Below are positions 50,853-59,819 of a stretch of DNA of 64,000 nucleotides, piece by piece. Source of the DNA: DAOVFN01 sp964607835 (GTDB taxonomy: Archaea > Aenigmatarchaeota > Aenigmatarchaeia > QMZP01); contig CAZSLL010000004.1 in NCBI GenBank assembly GCA_964607835.1, forward strand, positions 15,649 to 79,648, written 5' to 3'. Position 1 is the first letter of the stretch. Each line of letters starts with the position of its first letter. Both the position numbers and the translations under genes were made by a program. Below the pieces are notes generated by a model. It did not search any database, was not told the origin of the DNA, and saw only the letters and a program-made list of their open reading frames with translations.

Positions 50853-51040
50853 GATTCTCCATCATGTGCCTTTGGCACCTGCCGGCATCACAGGCAGGGC
50901 GTGATTCATCCCTGCCCAAAAGCCTCTCTAAAGAGATACCGGATAGGTTAATAAATGAATGGTGCAATATATAAGCCTTTTGGCCATCCCTCAAAGGGGA
51001 AAAGCATATTAATAGGCAAAACACAAAGCATTCAGGCAGG

Positions 51041-51199
51041 TGCAACATGGACATAAGCAAAATACACAAGGGCGAGCTCGCGGTGCTCGCATTCTTCGTG
51101 ATTCTCGTAGGCGTCATGCTCTACGTGGGCCTGGTCATAAACACGCCCTGGTGGGAGGGCTGCGGCTCTTCCGTAACCCCGTCTGCAGCATGCGGCTAG
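51041..51199 (+). CDS. Small single-span membrane protein, probably frameshifted at its start
   Basis: The frame ending in the TAG at 51197-51199 encodes one membrane span (LAVLAFFVILVGVMLYVGLVI) and ends W-W-E-G-C-G...A-C-G. In frame the only start is a GTG at 51041, but AGGTG followed by ATG at 51048 looks like the real start and is one base out of frame. One extra A in the AAA run at 51060-51062 would join them into a 50-residue protein. A TATA-like CATATTAATAGG lies at about 51005-51016. It converges on the next gene, overlapping by 4 nt. Confidence 0.45.
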   Translation, partial: CNMDISKIHKGELAVLAFFVILVGVMLYVGLVINTPWWEGCGSSVTPSAACG

Positions 51200-51438
51200 A
51201 GCCTCTTTCTCAGCCAGGGATATTTCCTGTCAATCTCGTAGCCCAGCCAGAAAAGCGTGACGAATATGATATAGCCGATTGAGGAGGAGAACTGGAGGTC
51301 AGCGGCCACCCAGTGCTCGTGCTGCCTCTCGGTGAGCTCCGGAAGTCCTGAATAGTAATCGTAGAATGGCAGTGATGAGGCGTAGGCTAGCAGGAGCACG
51401 GCCAATGTCAGCCCGAGAAGGAGCCTCATGCTGTTCAT
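51196..51438 (-). CDS. Small two-span membrane protein
   Basis: This 80-residue protein has a hydrophobic N-terminus (residues 4-22), a polar loop (SLPFYDYYSGLPELTERQHEHW) and a second span (about 53-68) before a basic end. CAGGAAACC precedes the ATG at 51438, and a TATATTCC-like box lies about 25-30 nt upstream. No family recognised. Confidence 0.6.
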   Translation of the reverse strand: MNSMRLLLGLTLAVLLLAYASSLPFYDYYSGLPELTERQHEHWVAADLQFSSSIGYIIFVTLFWLGYEIDRKYPWLRKRL

Positions 51439-51468
51439 GGTTTCCTGTTGGACACAGGGTTTATATTC

Positions 51469-51981
51469 CTATTTGCCCTCAATGGGCTTTGCGAGGCCCT
51501 TTCCAACCAGGAGCTCAGCGTTTTCCTTGGGCAGGCTTGCCACGTCACCCTTCCTGAACGGGCCGTACTCCTTCATGTCTATGCCCATGAATCCTGGGAC
51601 ATCATCCAGCAGGGCCAATGTGCCCAGCTCAGGCTTCCGGCCCTCGATGTTCTCCCTTCTCTGGTCCTGGAAGCCCTTGATGCTGGAAACCAGGGAATCG
51701 AAGAACTCCTTCTCCTCTGGCATGACCTTTCCCGGGGTCACCCCGGCCCTCACGAACACCAGGGCCAGCTTGACGAGCTTGCTCTCCCTGGAGTCCAGAA
51801 GGTCCTGCAGCATCCTCCTGGAGTTGTCGAGTTCCCAGAGGTCCTCCTTGCCCTCGCTGGCCCTCTCCTTCTGCTCGAGGTACCGCCTGACCTCCTGGAA
51901 GAACGCGTCCGGAAGCTCTATGAGCTTGGGAGAGTTCTTCTCCTTTATGACATATTCCCTTATGGTCTCGTAGGTGAGCAT
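51469..51981 (-). CDS. GINS complex subunit (Gins15/51 type)
   Basis: This 170-residue protein has a helical A-domain (1-110) with K-L-I-E-L-P-D-A-F-F-Q-E-V and a C-terminal B-domain (about 115-165) with L-L-D-D-V-P-G-F-M-G-I-D...Y-G-P-F-R-K-G-D-V-A-S-L-P-K-E-N-A. This A-B order is that of archaeal Gins15. It couples MCM helicase to the replication fork with Cdc45/RecJ-like and primase, the latter encoded directly upstream (12 nt gap). The nearby DHH protein is a possible partner, but that is inference. Confidence 0.88.
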   Translation of the reverse strand: MLTYETIREYVIKEKNSPKLIELPDAFFQEVRRYLEQKERASEGKEDLWELDNSRRMLQDLLDSRESKLVKLALVFVRAGVTPGKVMPEEKEFFDSLVSSIKGFQDQRRENIEGRKPELGTLALLDDVPGFMGIDMKEYGPFRKGDVASLPKENAELLVGKGLAKPIEGK

Positions 51982-51993
51982 GCAAGCACCTCA

Positions 51994-53346
51994 TCAGAAG
52001 CCAGACGCGGTGGGGGGCTCTGGCGGGCCCTTTATCTTCCTCTTTGGATTCTTCTTGTCTGGAACTCTTTTATCCTTGACATCAGGCTTCTTCATAAGCC
52101 TCTGGGGGTAGACAGCCGGGTTCTTCACGGTCTTGGCCCGGCCCCCGCAGGTTTCGTCAGGAGAGCACACGCCTATGGAAACGTAATAGCCCTGGTGCTC
52201 GCAGTTGGGTGGAGGAAACGCTTTCTTCCTTGCCTTCTGCCACCTCACCTGGCCCCTGAGATAGCTGTCGCTCAGCGGGGGCTGGTTCCTCTGGTTCCAG
52301 GCGGTGACGTATTCCTCGGCTTCCTGGATGCCCCACCCTGAGGAGCGGAGGAAGTTGAGCAGGGCGTGCAGGGCACGCTTCCTGCCGTCTGAAAGGCCCG
52401 CTGAGATGGCCTTTACGCACGGGGGGAAGTATTTCTGGGGCACCTTCTCCGCAGGGGGCTCCCTCACCTTCACCTGCTTCCGCTCCTCTCTCTTCCTCAG
52501 GGACCACCAGTCCACGGTCTCTGCAACCAGACCCGCGGCCTCGTCAGGCTCGCCTGGCCTCAGGAAGAGCCTCCTGACCCTGAGCCCTCTGGGGTGGGCA
52601 TGGTGCTTCTCGAACTCATCAAGCTCTCCGATGGAGAGGGGGAGGGACGCGTATCCCGTGCCCTTGTTCAGGGAATATGGCATCCTGAACAGGTGCCTGC
52701 TGGAGATGAGCACCGGGTCTATGTCCACCACCCTGAAGGGGTCTATACCCTCCTCTGTCACTATCTGGTCAAGGGGAACACCTGAAATCTCTGAGAGCTC
52801 CTCCGGGCTGTTGAGCTTCAGCAGGCCCCGCTCAAGGTCATCCCTCATCATCTCCTTGAGGTAGAGTCCCATGTGCCTGGGCAGGTCAGGGAACATGAGA
52901 ACGGTCTTCCTGAAGTTGAGCTCCTGGGGGATGCTCTCCCAGGGTATGCCCAGGTGGAAGCCCTTGCCCCCGGTGTACTTCAGGGAAATGGATTTCAGGC
53001 CGTGCCTCTCCAGGGCCCGGTAGAGCAGCCTGGCCGCGAGCTTGGCGTGGGAGAAATCCCTGCAGTCCAGGTCAAGGATAAGGTCCCAGCCCTTCCTCAG
53101 GCTGTCATAGTTGCCTGTCCTCAGTGCCATGGGGTTGTCCCAGCGCTCGATGCTGGAATGGAACTCCGCCACGCCCTTGTCCACCAAGCTGGTGATGTCA
53201 TTGGGGTACTGGATGACATTGGGCCTCGTGCCGAAGGCCCCGCTGTAGAAAACTCCTGCCACCTCCCTGTCCCTGGCGAGCTGGAGCATGGCTGACTGCA
53301 CGTCATCCCTGGAGTAGTGGTCAAGGCAGTAGCTGCGTGAAAGCAT
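51994..53346 (-). CDS. priS: Fused DNA primase, PriS with PriL-like Fe-S domain
   Basis: This 450-residue protein contains the PriS catalytic domain: L-D-L-D with Asp92 and Asp94, T-G-G-K-G-F-H near 125, V-D-I-D with Asp208 and Asp210, and S-S-R-H-L-F-R-M-P-Y-S-L. From about residue 305 it has Y-F-P-P-C, P-P-N-C and G-V-C-S-P-D-E-T-C, the four cysteines (310, 382, 394, 400) of the PriL C-terminal Fe-S domain, with an intervening helical segment containing W-N-Q-R-N. Most archaea encode PriS and PriL separately; a fused form is known in Nanoarchaeum and other DPANN. It makes RNA/DNA primers. Confidence 0.88.
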   Translation of the reverse strand: MLSRSYCLDHYSRDDVQSAMLQLARDREVAGVFYSGAFGTRPNVIQYPNDITSLVDKGVAEFHSSIERWDNPMALRTGNYDSLRKGWDLILDLDCRDFSHAKLAARLLYRALERHGLKSISLKYTGGKGFHLGIPWESIPQELNFRKTVLMFPDLPRHMGLYLKEMMRDDLERGLLKLNSPEELSEISGVPLDQIVTEEGIDPFRVVDIDPVLISSRHLFRMPYSLNKGTGYASLPLSIGELDEFEKHHAHPRGLRVRRLFLRPGEPDEAAGLVAETVDWWSLRKREERKQVKVREPPAEKVPQKYFPPCVKAISAGLSDGRKRALHALLNFLRSSGWGIQEAEEYVTAWNQRNQPPLSDSYLRGQVRWQKARKKAFPPPNCEHQGYYVSIGVCSPDETCGGRAKTVKNPAVYPQRLMKKPDVKDKRVPDKKNPKRKIKGPPEPPTASGF

Positions 53347-53384
53347 GATAGTATAATGGAGTCATTATTTAAATCCCGGGTTGC

Positions 53385-54974
53385 TCAGCGCTTGATTCCC
53401 CTGAGCAGAACGGCCCAGGCTATGAGCAGGGTGACCATGAGGTACTCCAGCAACTTTTCCAGTGCCGCCATTATCACCGAAGGGCTCAGGGAATAGAAGA
53501 AGAACCCGTTGAACAGCTTGACTGCGATGTTGGTGGGCAGGTAGTCGGTGACTGCCTTTATGTACAAAGGAAGGGACTCCTGCGGGTACAGGGTGCCTGA
53601 GAGGAACATGAACGGTATGACTATCATGAGCGAGGCCAGTATGGCGGTGTTTTCAGAGCCTGAGAATGAGGCTATTATCAGGCCAAGGAGCACGAAGAGC
53701 ATGGAGGTCAGGCTGTAGACCATGAATATGGGGACTATGTTGACCAGGGAGAGGTCCACACCGAAGGCGAAGACCCCCAGGGCCACTATGAAAGGGAGGA
53801 AGAGCAGGGAGATTATGGTGTAAACCAGAATCTTGGACAGTATTATTGTGGTTATGCCGGTGGGCGAAACATAGATTCTCCTCAGTATGCCCTGGTTCCT
53901 CTGCTTGATGAAGGCCACAGAGGACAGGAAGGTGCTTATCCACATAAGCACTATGAGTATGATGCTTGGGAAAAGGAAGTTTATGAAGCTCTTGTTGCCG
54001 AAGAAGCCCCTCATCTCAGTGACCACTGGCTGCCTGTACTCGCTGGGGACCTCCTCGATCTTGCCCTGGAGATAGGCCTTTAGCACCCTCATCTTATCCA
54101 GGGACTCGTTGAGGTCATTGTCTATGTAGTCCAGCCTGGCCACTGCTGAGTTGATGTCATACTCTGCTGCGAGGAGGCTGTCCCTGGCAGAGCCTATGGT
54201 GGTGTTGGCGATTGTCCGCAGGTCTTCCCTGACTCCCACCAGGCCTGACCTGGCTGACTCGAGCGGATCACTGACCTCGCTTCCCCACCCAAAGGCGAGT
54301 ATGGTGTCTATGTCACTGATGGCGCTGTCTATGCCGTTGGCTGAGTCGTTGAGGGTCTGGTCCACGCCGTCAAGGCTTTCCCTGACCCTGCCTATGGTGG
54401 CCCTGACAGAAAGAACCTTCAGCCTTATGGCGTCAGTCCTCTCAGTGAATTTCTCGATAACCCCGATGTAGTAGTCCATCTCCTCTATGGTGCTGTTTAT
54501 CTCATAGTGCGCCATGCCCACTGCAGAGCTTATGACCTCGTTGGACATCCTCTGGCCCATTATGGAGAAGTAGCTCTGGATGAAGAAGTTTATGGGGGCG
54601 GCGTTGTCATAGATGACCTCTATCCTGGCCCGCCTGTAGGTGGAGTTTGAGAGGGAGAGCCCCTGCCTCAGCACCAGTCCTATTCTGGATTCTGCGCTCT
54701 CTATGCTCTCCGCAACCCTCTGGGTGCAGTCGCCGCTTATCTCAGTGACGTTGAACATGGGACTCCTCTCCATGGTGTCCAGCAGGCTCAGGTAGACTGA
54801 GTCTTTCGCGCTCTCAGAGCACATGAGCATGGGGACGTCATGGGGGGTGGAGTTCATGTACACCACGCCTATGGAGGCCGTGATGAAGAGGGGGGCAAGG
54901 AAGAGAAGTATGAAGCTTTTGTAGTCCCTGGCGAACACCCTCAGGTCGTTTCTGACCATGCTAGTAAGCTTCAT
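53385..54974 (-). CDS. ABC-2 type transporter permease
   Basis: This 529-residue protein has one N-terminal span (about 18-38), a large extracytoplasmic domain with a coiled-coil-like helical region (about 165-305), and five spans in the last 200 residues. F-I-K-Q-R-N-Q-G-I-L-R-R-I-Y-V-S-P matches the coupling segment of ABC-2 permeases. It is translated from an ATG overlapping the ATPase stop by 4 nt (ATGA), so the two form an exporter. Substrate unknown; the layout is like drug or lipid exporters. Confidence 0.85.
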   Translation of the reverse strand: MKLTSMVRNDLRVFARDYKSFILLFLAPLFITASIGVVYMNSTPHDVPMLMCSESAKDSVYLSLLDTMERSPMFNVTEISGDCTQRVAESIESAESRIGLVLRQGLSLSNSTYRRARIEVIYDNAAPINFFIQSYFSIMGQRMSNEVISSAVGMAHYEINSTIEEMDYYIGVIEKFTERTDAIRLKVLSVRATIGRVRESLDGVDQTLNDSANGIDSAISDIDTILAFGWGSEVSDPLESARSGLVGVREDLRTIANTTIGSARDSLLAAEYDINSAVARLDYIDNDLNESLDKMRVLKAYLQGKIEEVPSEYRQPVVTEMRGFFGNKSFINFLFPSIILIVLMWISTFLSSVAFIKQRNQGILRRIYVSPTGITTIILSKILVYTIISLLFLPFIVALGVFAFGVDLSLVNIVPIFMVYSLTSMLFVLLGLIIASFSGSENTAILASLMIVIPFMFLSGTLYPQESLPLYIKAVTDYLPTNIAVKLFNGFFFYSLSPSVIMAALEKLLEYLMVTLLIAWAVLLRGIKR

Positions 54975-55663
54975 TCCAGCTCCCTCGCTTTCCTTTCGAT
55001 GTTCCTGGTAACGCTGCCCGGGGGCCCGCTGTACCTGAGTTTGCCCCTTACCAAGAAGGCCACCCTGTCGCAGAGATAGTCCGCTTCCTCCATGGCGTTG
55101 GTGGATATTATCACAGTGGTCCCGCTCCTGTTGATTTCCTTTATGAGCCTCCAGAGGGTCATTCTGGAGAACGGGTCCAGCTCCACAGAGGGCTCGTCAA
55201 GGAGGAGTATGCTGGGGCTGTGGACAATGCTGCAGGCCAGGTTTAGCCTCCTTCTCATGCCCCCTGAGAGGCAGTGAGCCTGTTCGTTGAGCTTGTCGCC
55301 TATGCCAACTGCCTTTGCCAGGGACTCTGCCTTCTTTCCGTGATTCCCCTTTACGCCGTACAGGTTGGCGAAGAATGCTATGTTCTCCCTTACCGTGAGC
55401 TTGTCGAAGAAGCTGTTCTCCTGGGGGCAGTATCCTATGAGCCTCCGAACGGCCTTGCTGTCAGGGTTTATCCTCTTCCCCTCGAGCTTTAACTTTCCCC
55501 TTGCCCTGAGCAGGCCTATGATGACCTTGAGTGTTGTGCTCTTGCCCGAGCCGTTGGGGCCTATGAGCCCGAATATCTCCTCCTTCTTCACGCTGAAGGA
55601 GACCCTGTCAAGGGCAGTGAGCCTCCCGTGCCTCACGGTCACATTATCGAGGGAAAGGTACAT
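54971..55663 (-). CDS. ABC transporter ATPase
   Basis: This 230-residue ATPase has Walker A G-P-N-G-S-G-K-S-T near residue 35, Q-loop Y-C-P-Q-E-N near 77, the signature L-S-G-G-M-R-R-R-L near 129, Walker B I-L-L-L-D-E-P near 148 and an H-loop position occupied by N/S-T-N near 184 (I-I-S-T-N-A-M-E-E-A). The usual H-loop His is replaced by Asn, which is worth noting. It pairs with the ABC-2 permease downstream. Confidence 0.9.
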   Translation of the reverse strand: MYLSLDNVTVRHGRLTALDRVSFSVKKEEIFGLIGPNGSGKSTTLKVIIGLLRARGKLKLEGKRINPDSKAVRRLIGYCPQENSFFDKLTVRENIAFFANLYGVKGNHGKKAESLAKAVGIGDKLNEQAHCLSGGMRRRLNLACSIVHSPSILLLDEPSVELDPFSRMTLWRLIKEINRSGTTVIISTNAMEEADYLCDRVAFLVRGKLRYSGPPGSVTRNIERKARELE

Positions 55664-55763
55664 GATGATTCTTATTGCCAGAGCAGGCTAATATTGGTTG
55701 CGGATTCGGGCTTTCAGAGAAGAATTATTCTGTTTTTTTATTCCAGGAAAGGGAAATCATAGC

Positions 55764-55895
55764 ATGAACCTGAAATGCCTGCTCGGAATGCACAGATGGG
55801 CCAAGCAGGGAGGGCCCACGAAGCGTGCCGGAGGGAGGTTCGAGCAGAGGTACGTGTGCGCGAAGTGCGGGAAGGCAAAGAGCGTTACCGCCTGA
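55764..55895 (+). CDS. Small zinc-ribbon protein
   Basis: This 43-residue protein (start MNLKCLLGMHRW) contains C-L-L-G-M-H-R-W near the start and Y-V-C-A-K-C-G-K near the end, a C-x4-H plus C-x-x-C layout like short DUF1660-type metal-binding proteins. GGGAAAT precedes the ATG. It is single-gene, convergent with the DUF2284 gene 10 nt downstream. Confidence 0.6.
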   Translation: MNLKCLLGMHRWAKQGGPTKRAGGRFEQRYVCAKCGKAKSVTA

Positions 55896-55905
55896 TTGCC
55901 GGGCT

Positions 55906-56406
55906 TTATTCCAGGAGGAAGAGGGTGACAGGCTGGAAATCCTGGCCCGGCTCCACCACCTTCACCGGAAGACCCGCCTTCTTCAAAGCTGAAATGAGGT
56001 CTATGCCCCATGACTCCCCGGTGGGCCTGCACTTATCAGGATGCGCGCACTTCACGGGGTAGGAGCAGCCAGGGCAGGCCGTGCACGGGCTCACGAAGAA
56101 TCCCATGGCCCTGGGGAAGCCATAGGCCCTGAGGCTGGATTCTATCTCAAGCACTGCGCTCTCAAGGGCTTTCCTGTTCCCGGATGCCCTGAACCTGACG
56201 GCAAGGGCCTTCCTGAATCCAGAGAGCCTTCTTCCGCATTCCTGCAGGGAGCCGGTCCCTGGGGGGCAGGACCAGGATTTGCCCATGTACTGGCAGGAGG
56301 AGCAGGCATCCCTCACCCACTTATCGGGTTTTAGGGAAACCGCTGGAAGGGGAGAGGCCGCGGAGACCAGGGGGTGCTCTTTGGCGATGTCAGCGGGTCC
56401 GGGCAT
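55906..56406 (-). CDS. DUF2284 family metal-binding protein
   Basis: This 166-residue protein has the Cys pattern of DUF2284 (COG5423): C-S-S-C-Q-Y-M-G-K-S-W-S-C-P-P-G near residue 35, then S-P-C-T-A-C-P-G-C near 106, and C-A-H-P-D-K-C-R-P near 119. The cysteines probably bind Fe-S or zinc. The function of the family is not established. AGGTG precedes the ATG at 56406; the open frame reaches a GTG at 56415. It follows a small membrane gene. Confidence 0.78.
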   Translation of the reverse strand: MPGPADIAKEHPLVSAASPLPAVSLKPDKWVRDACSSCQYMGKSWSCPPGTGSLQECGRRLSGFRKALAVRFRASGNRKALESAVLEIESSLRAYGFPRAMGFFVSPCTACPGCSYPVKCAHPDKCRPTGESWGIDLISALKKAGLPVKVVEPGQDFQPVTLFLLE

Positions 56407-56415
56407 GCAAAGCAC

Positions 56416-56736
56416 CTACTTGATGAGGCCTATCACGAAGGAGTAGACCCCCTTTATGAGAAGTATTATACCGAAATAGGCGAAGAAGAACAGAAAGAAC
56501 CCTGAGAACACGGAGTAGAGCAGGACGCCTGTTATGATGTCCAGTATGCCCATTGGGTCGAACTTCAGGCCCTTATCGGGCTGGGCCAGGTTGTTGAGCC
56601 AGGACCAGACACCCTTTATCACCATAATCATGGCCATGGTGAGAACCAGGCCGTTTCCCTGGAAGGCCTCGAGTCCTCCGAGTGTTATTATGGCTCCTGA
56701 TATCAGGTCCAGGATTCCGAGTATGGTTATTATCAT
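56416..56736 (-). CDS. Small four-span membrane protein with an internal repeat
   Basis: This 106-residue protein has about four spans. Residues 6-15 (LGILDLISGA) and 62-71 (MGILDIITGV) are an internal repeat, suggesting tandem two-span halves. Its start overlaps the LeuRS gene stop by 4 nt (ATGA). No family recognised. Confidence 0.7.
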   Translation of the reverse strand: MIITILGILDLISGAIITLGGLEAFQGNGLVLTMAMIMVIKGVWSWLNNLAQPDKGLKFDPMGILDIITGVLLYSVFSGFFLFFFAYFGIILLIKGVYSFVIGLIK

Positions 56737-59606
56737 GTCAGCACCTCTATGCCCGGCTTTCCGGGCTCGGCCCTCAGGGCCTTGGGGTTGTCGCTAACCC
56801 TTGCCTGGATTATCTCCGCAGGGCATTTAAATTCCCTCTCCAGGAATCCCTTCGCGTCCTCCAGGGCACTGAGCTCTTCCTGCTCGGAGATGAGCTCCCT
56901 GAGCTGGGAGGCGTTCTGGCTTAGCCTCTGGGCGAACCTGAGGGCGTCCTTGCCGTGCTTCTTTCCCTCAGGCCCCTTCATTATCTCAGGGATTATCCTC
57001 TCGGGGGTCTTGGCCAGGGACAGAACCCTGTTGTAGAGCACGTGCTTCCACGCCGGGGCCACGTATACCCTGATGGCCTTTGGCTTGCTGCCCACAATGC
57101 CGATTATGGAGGTGATGTCTTCGGACACCTGCCTAACGAAGGACTCCATGTGCCCCAGCCTGGGGTCTGTGGCCTTTGCGTCTGCCCTGGGCCACTGGGC
57201 CTGTGATATAAAGCCTTCCTTTCCCATGTGCTCCCAGAGCTCCTCGCAAAGGTGGGGCACGAAGGGCGTCATCATCCTGACCCAGGATGAGAGGAACTCC
57301 CCAATCACGGGCTTGCTGGGTTTTGAGCACCTTCGCTCGTACCATTTCAGGCACTCGCTCATCCTGAAGAAGCACTCCAGGCTTGCCTTCCTGGTCTCGA
57401 ATGCCTCCAGGGATTTCGTGGTCTCCCTGACAATGGAACTGAGCTCAGACAGCAGCCACCTGTCAATCACGGAATGCTCCCTGTCCTCGCCCCTGTCCCA
57501 GAGCCTCATGACCCTCTTCTCCCACCTGCCGAGCTGGGATGCAACTGACTCGACCTCCCTCCTCCTCCAGTCAAAGTCCTGCCAGGGCTCTGAGGATGAG
57601 AAAAGGAAGAACCTGACAGCATCAGCGCCGTGCCGCTCTATGGCGTCGCTGGCCAGCACCACGTTGCCCTTTGAGCTGGACATCTTGCCTCCCTCCAGGA
57701 GCCCCATCCCCCAGGTGGCTATGCCCCTGGGCCACTGCTTCTCAGGGAATATGGCGGTGTGGTGGAATATCATGAAGGTAAGGTGGTTGGGGATGAGCTC
57801 CAGGGCAGAGCACCTCCAGTCCAGGGGGTACCAGTAATCCACGCTCTTCCTGAGCTCCCTGAGCTCCTTTTGGGGGATGCCGGTCTTTCCGGAGACCCGG
57901 GAGATGGGGCCCTTCCCCAGCATCACGTAGTCGAAGAACTCAGGCACGAGCTGCCCGGGCTGGAAGTCGCGAATCCTGTGCGCAATAAGATAATAGGCCA
58001 TGTAAATGGTGGAGTCAGAGAGGGGCTCGATTATGAACCTCTTGTCCTGGGGGAGCGGGGTTCCCAGCCCGTAGTTCCTTACGCACGGCCAATGCTCCAG
58101 CCACTCTATGGTGTGCTCGAACTCCTTCCTGGCCCCTGGGGGCACGTTCCTGAGGCCCTTCAGGCACTTCCTGGCCAGGGCCTTCCATTTCCTGTCAGAG
58201 TAGTCTATGAACCATGACTCCTTCCTGGCCACCACGACCTCTCCGCCGCATCTGCAAACTACAGGCTCTGAGAACTCCAGGAGCGTGGATGCCTTCCCTC
58301 TCCTCAGGAGGTCCCTCCTGACGAGCTCCTTGGCCTTCTCCACCTTCATGCCAGCGTACTTCCCGCAGTTCCTGTTCATGGTGCCCTTGTGGAAGCCCTC
58401 CCTGTACACCAGCTTCGTGGCCTCCTCGAGCTTTTCCCTGTCGCGCTGGTCACTTATCCCCATCTCCTCGCTCACCTTTGGGGCCGCCATGTCACCATAT
58501 CTCTTTGTGTCTATGATGGGTATGGGCTCCAGTGACTTCACGAGCTCCCGGCTCAGGGAGTGCTTCTCGGCAAGCTTCCTGTCCTTCTGGATGTCCTTCA
58601 GGCCAATCCAGTCGTATGGGGCGTCTGAGGGAACGCAGGTCACTATGCCCGTGCCTATCTTTGGATCACAGAAGCCGCTCGGGAGCACGGGAATATCATG
58701 CTTCACTCCAGGGGCGTCAAGCCTCTTGCCTATGAGGTCCCTTCCGGGAACCTTGCCCAGGATTCTTACCTTCTTCTTCTGCAGGGAAAGCTTCTCAGCG
58801 CACTCCCTGCTCACTATCCATCTCTCGCCGTCAACCTCTGCCCTCACGTATTCGGTCTCGGGATTGACCCACATGTTGGTCTGGCCGAAAATGGTCTCAG
58901 GCCTGAGGGTGGCAGCAACAAGGATGTCCTTCTCCACTCCCTTCTTGGTCTTGAGCTTACCGTGGACAATGGGGAACTTGAGAAGTGTGAACTCCTGGAT
59001 GTCGGCTGACTCGCCCTCCAGGAGGTCGTGGGTGGTCACGGGGTTCTCGTCCCTGGTGCACCACTTGACAGGGTGAAGCCCCTTCTTCTCCAGGCCCTTC
59101 CTGTAGAGTATTCCATGCTGCCACTCTATGAACCTGTTGTAGTGGCTGTCGTTGGTGGTGAACTGGCGGCGCCAGTCAATGGTGTAGCCGAGGGACCTCA
59201 TTCCTGCAGTGTAGTGCTTGGTTATGAAATGATTGGCGTATCCCATGGGGTCCTTCATGCCCCTGAGGTCGTCCTCAGTTACCCTGAAGACCTCCTTGAG
59301 CACGCGCATCTGCCTGGGCTCCCTCTCCTTGACCCTGTTTACCGCCCCTATGATGGGAGTGCCCGTTACGTGCCATGCCATGGGAAAGAGCACGTTGAAG
59401 CCCTGCATCCTTTTGAACCTTGCAACTATGTCAGGAACAGTGTACGTCCTCACGTGGCCCACGTGCATGCCCCCGCTGGGGTAGGGGTAGGCCACGGTTA
59501 TGAAGAACTTCCCTTTCCCTGGCTCAGGCTCTGACTCGAAGAGGCGCCTCTCTTCCCACCTTTTCTGCCATTTCCTCTCCCTTTCTCTGGCCTTTGAAGA
59601 ATCCAT
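56733..59606 (-). CDS. leuS: Leucyl-tRNA synthetase
   Basis: This 957-residue class I enzyme is of archaeal length. H-V-G-H in Y-P-S-G-G-M-H-V-G-H (about 40-50) and K-M-S-S-S-K-G-N (about 643) are the catalytic signatures. An editing (CP1) domain is present with T-L-R-P-E-T-I-F-G-Q-T-N near 235. The C-terminal domain includes I-R-V-Y-V-A-P-A-W-K. The start is the ATG at 59606. It is followed by a four-span membrane-protein gene. Confidence 0.95.
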   Translation of the reverse strand: MDSSKARERERKWQKRWEERRLFESEPEPGKGKFFITVAYPYPSGGMHVGHVRTYTVPDIVARFKRMQGFNVLFPMAWHVTGTPIIGAVNRVKEREPRQMRVLKEVFRVTEDDLRGMKDPMGYANHFITKHYTAGMRSLGYTIDWRRQFTTNDSHYNRFIEWQHGILYRKGLEKKGLHPVKWCTRDENPVTTHDLLEGESADIQEFTLLKFPIVHGKLKTKKGVEKDILVAATLRPETIFGQTNMWVNPETEYVRAEVDGERWIVSRECAEKLSLQKKKVRILGKVPGRDLIGKRLDAPGVKHDIPVLPSGFCDPKIGTGIVTCVPSDAPYDWIGLKDIQKDRKLAEKHSLSRELVKSLEPIPIIDTKRYGDMAAPKVSEEMGISDQRDREKLEEATKLVYREGFHKGTMNRNCGKYAGMKVEKAKELVRRDLLRRGKASTLLEFSEPVVCRCGGEVVVARKESWFIDYSDRKWKALARKCLKGLRNVPPGARKEFEHTIEWLEHWPCVRNYGLGTPLPQDKRFIIEPLSDSTIYMAYYLIAHRIRDFQPGQLVPEFFDYVMLGKGPISRVSGKTGIPQKELRELRKSVDYWYPLDWRCSALELIPNHLTFMIFHHTAIFPEKQWPRGIATWGMGLLEGGKMSSSKGNVVLASDAIERHGADAVRFFLFSSSEPWQDFDWRRREVESVASQLGRWEKRVMRLWDRGEDREHSVIDRWLLSELSSIVRETTKSLEAFETRKASLECFFRMSECLKWYERRCSKPSKPVIGEFLSSWVRMMTPFVPHLCEELWEHMGKEGFISQAQWPRADAKATDPRLGHMESFVRQVSEDITSIIGIVGSKPKAIRVYVAPAWKHVLYNRVLSLAKTPERIIPEIMKGPEGKKHGKDALRFAQRLSQNASQLRELISEQEELSALEDAKGFLEREFKCPAEIIQARVSDNPKALRAEPGKPGIEVLT

Positions 59607-59684
59607 GATAATCTTCCTTCATGTCTTTTTCCCGGGAATTCTAATAAAGCTTTCATTTCTGGCGCGCTGCCTTGCGGTTGGCGG

Positions 59685-59771
59685 TCATGAGAACATGATT
59701 ATACCGAGCATGAGGAGCAGAGCTATGAGAAGAAGTCTCATGTCCATGAGCATAAGAGAGTTCCCTTTCAT
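59685..59771 (-). CDS. Possible very short membrane peptide
   Basis: This 28-residue frame (start MKGNSLMLMDMRLLLIALL) is a single hydrophobic span. GGGGATG lies eight nt upstream of the ATG at 59771, and a TTTAAAT box lies about 45-50 nt further up. Short frames like this can arise by chance; I rate it low. Confidence 0.3.
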   Translation of the reverse strand: MKGNSLMLMDMRLLLIALLLMLGIIMFS

Positions 59772-59819
59772 AATGAACATCCCCTTTGGGTTCCTGTCAA
59801 TTGGTTTTCAGGGGGCGAT

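Noticed and set aside
50818..51117. N-terminal extension of L44e
   Set aside because: The family start is at 50817 behind a good ribosome binding site; the extension covers the leader hairpin and promoter.
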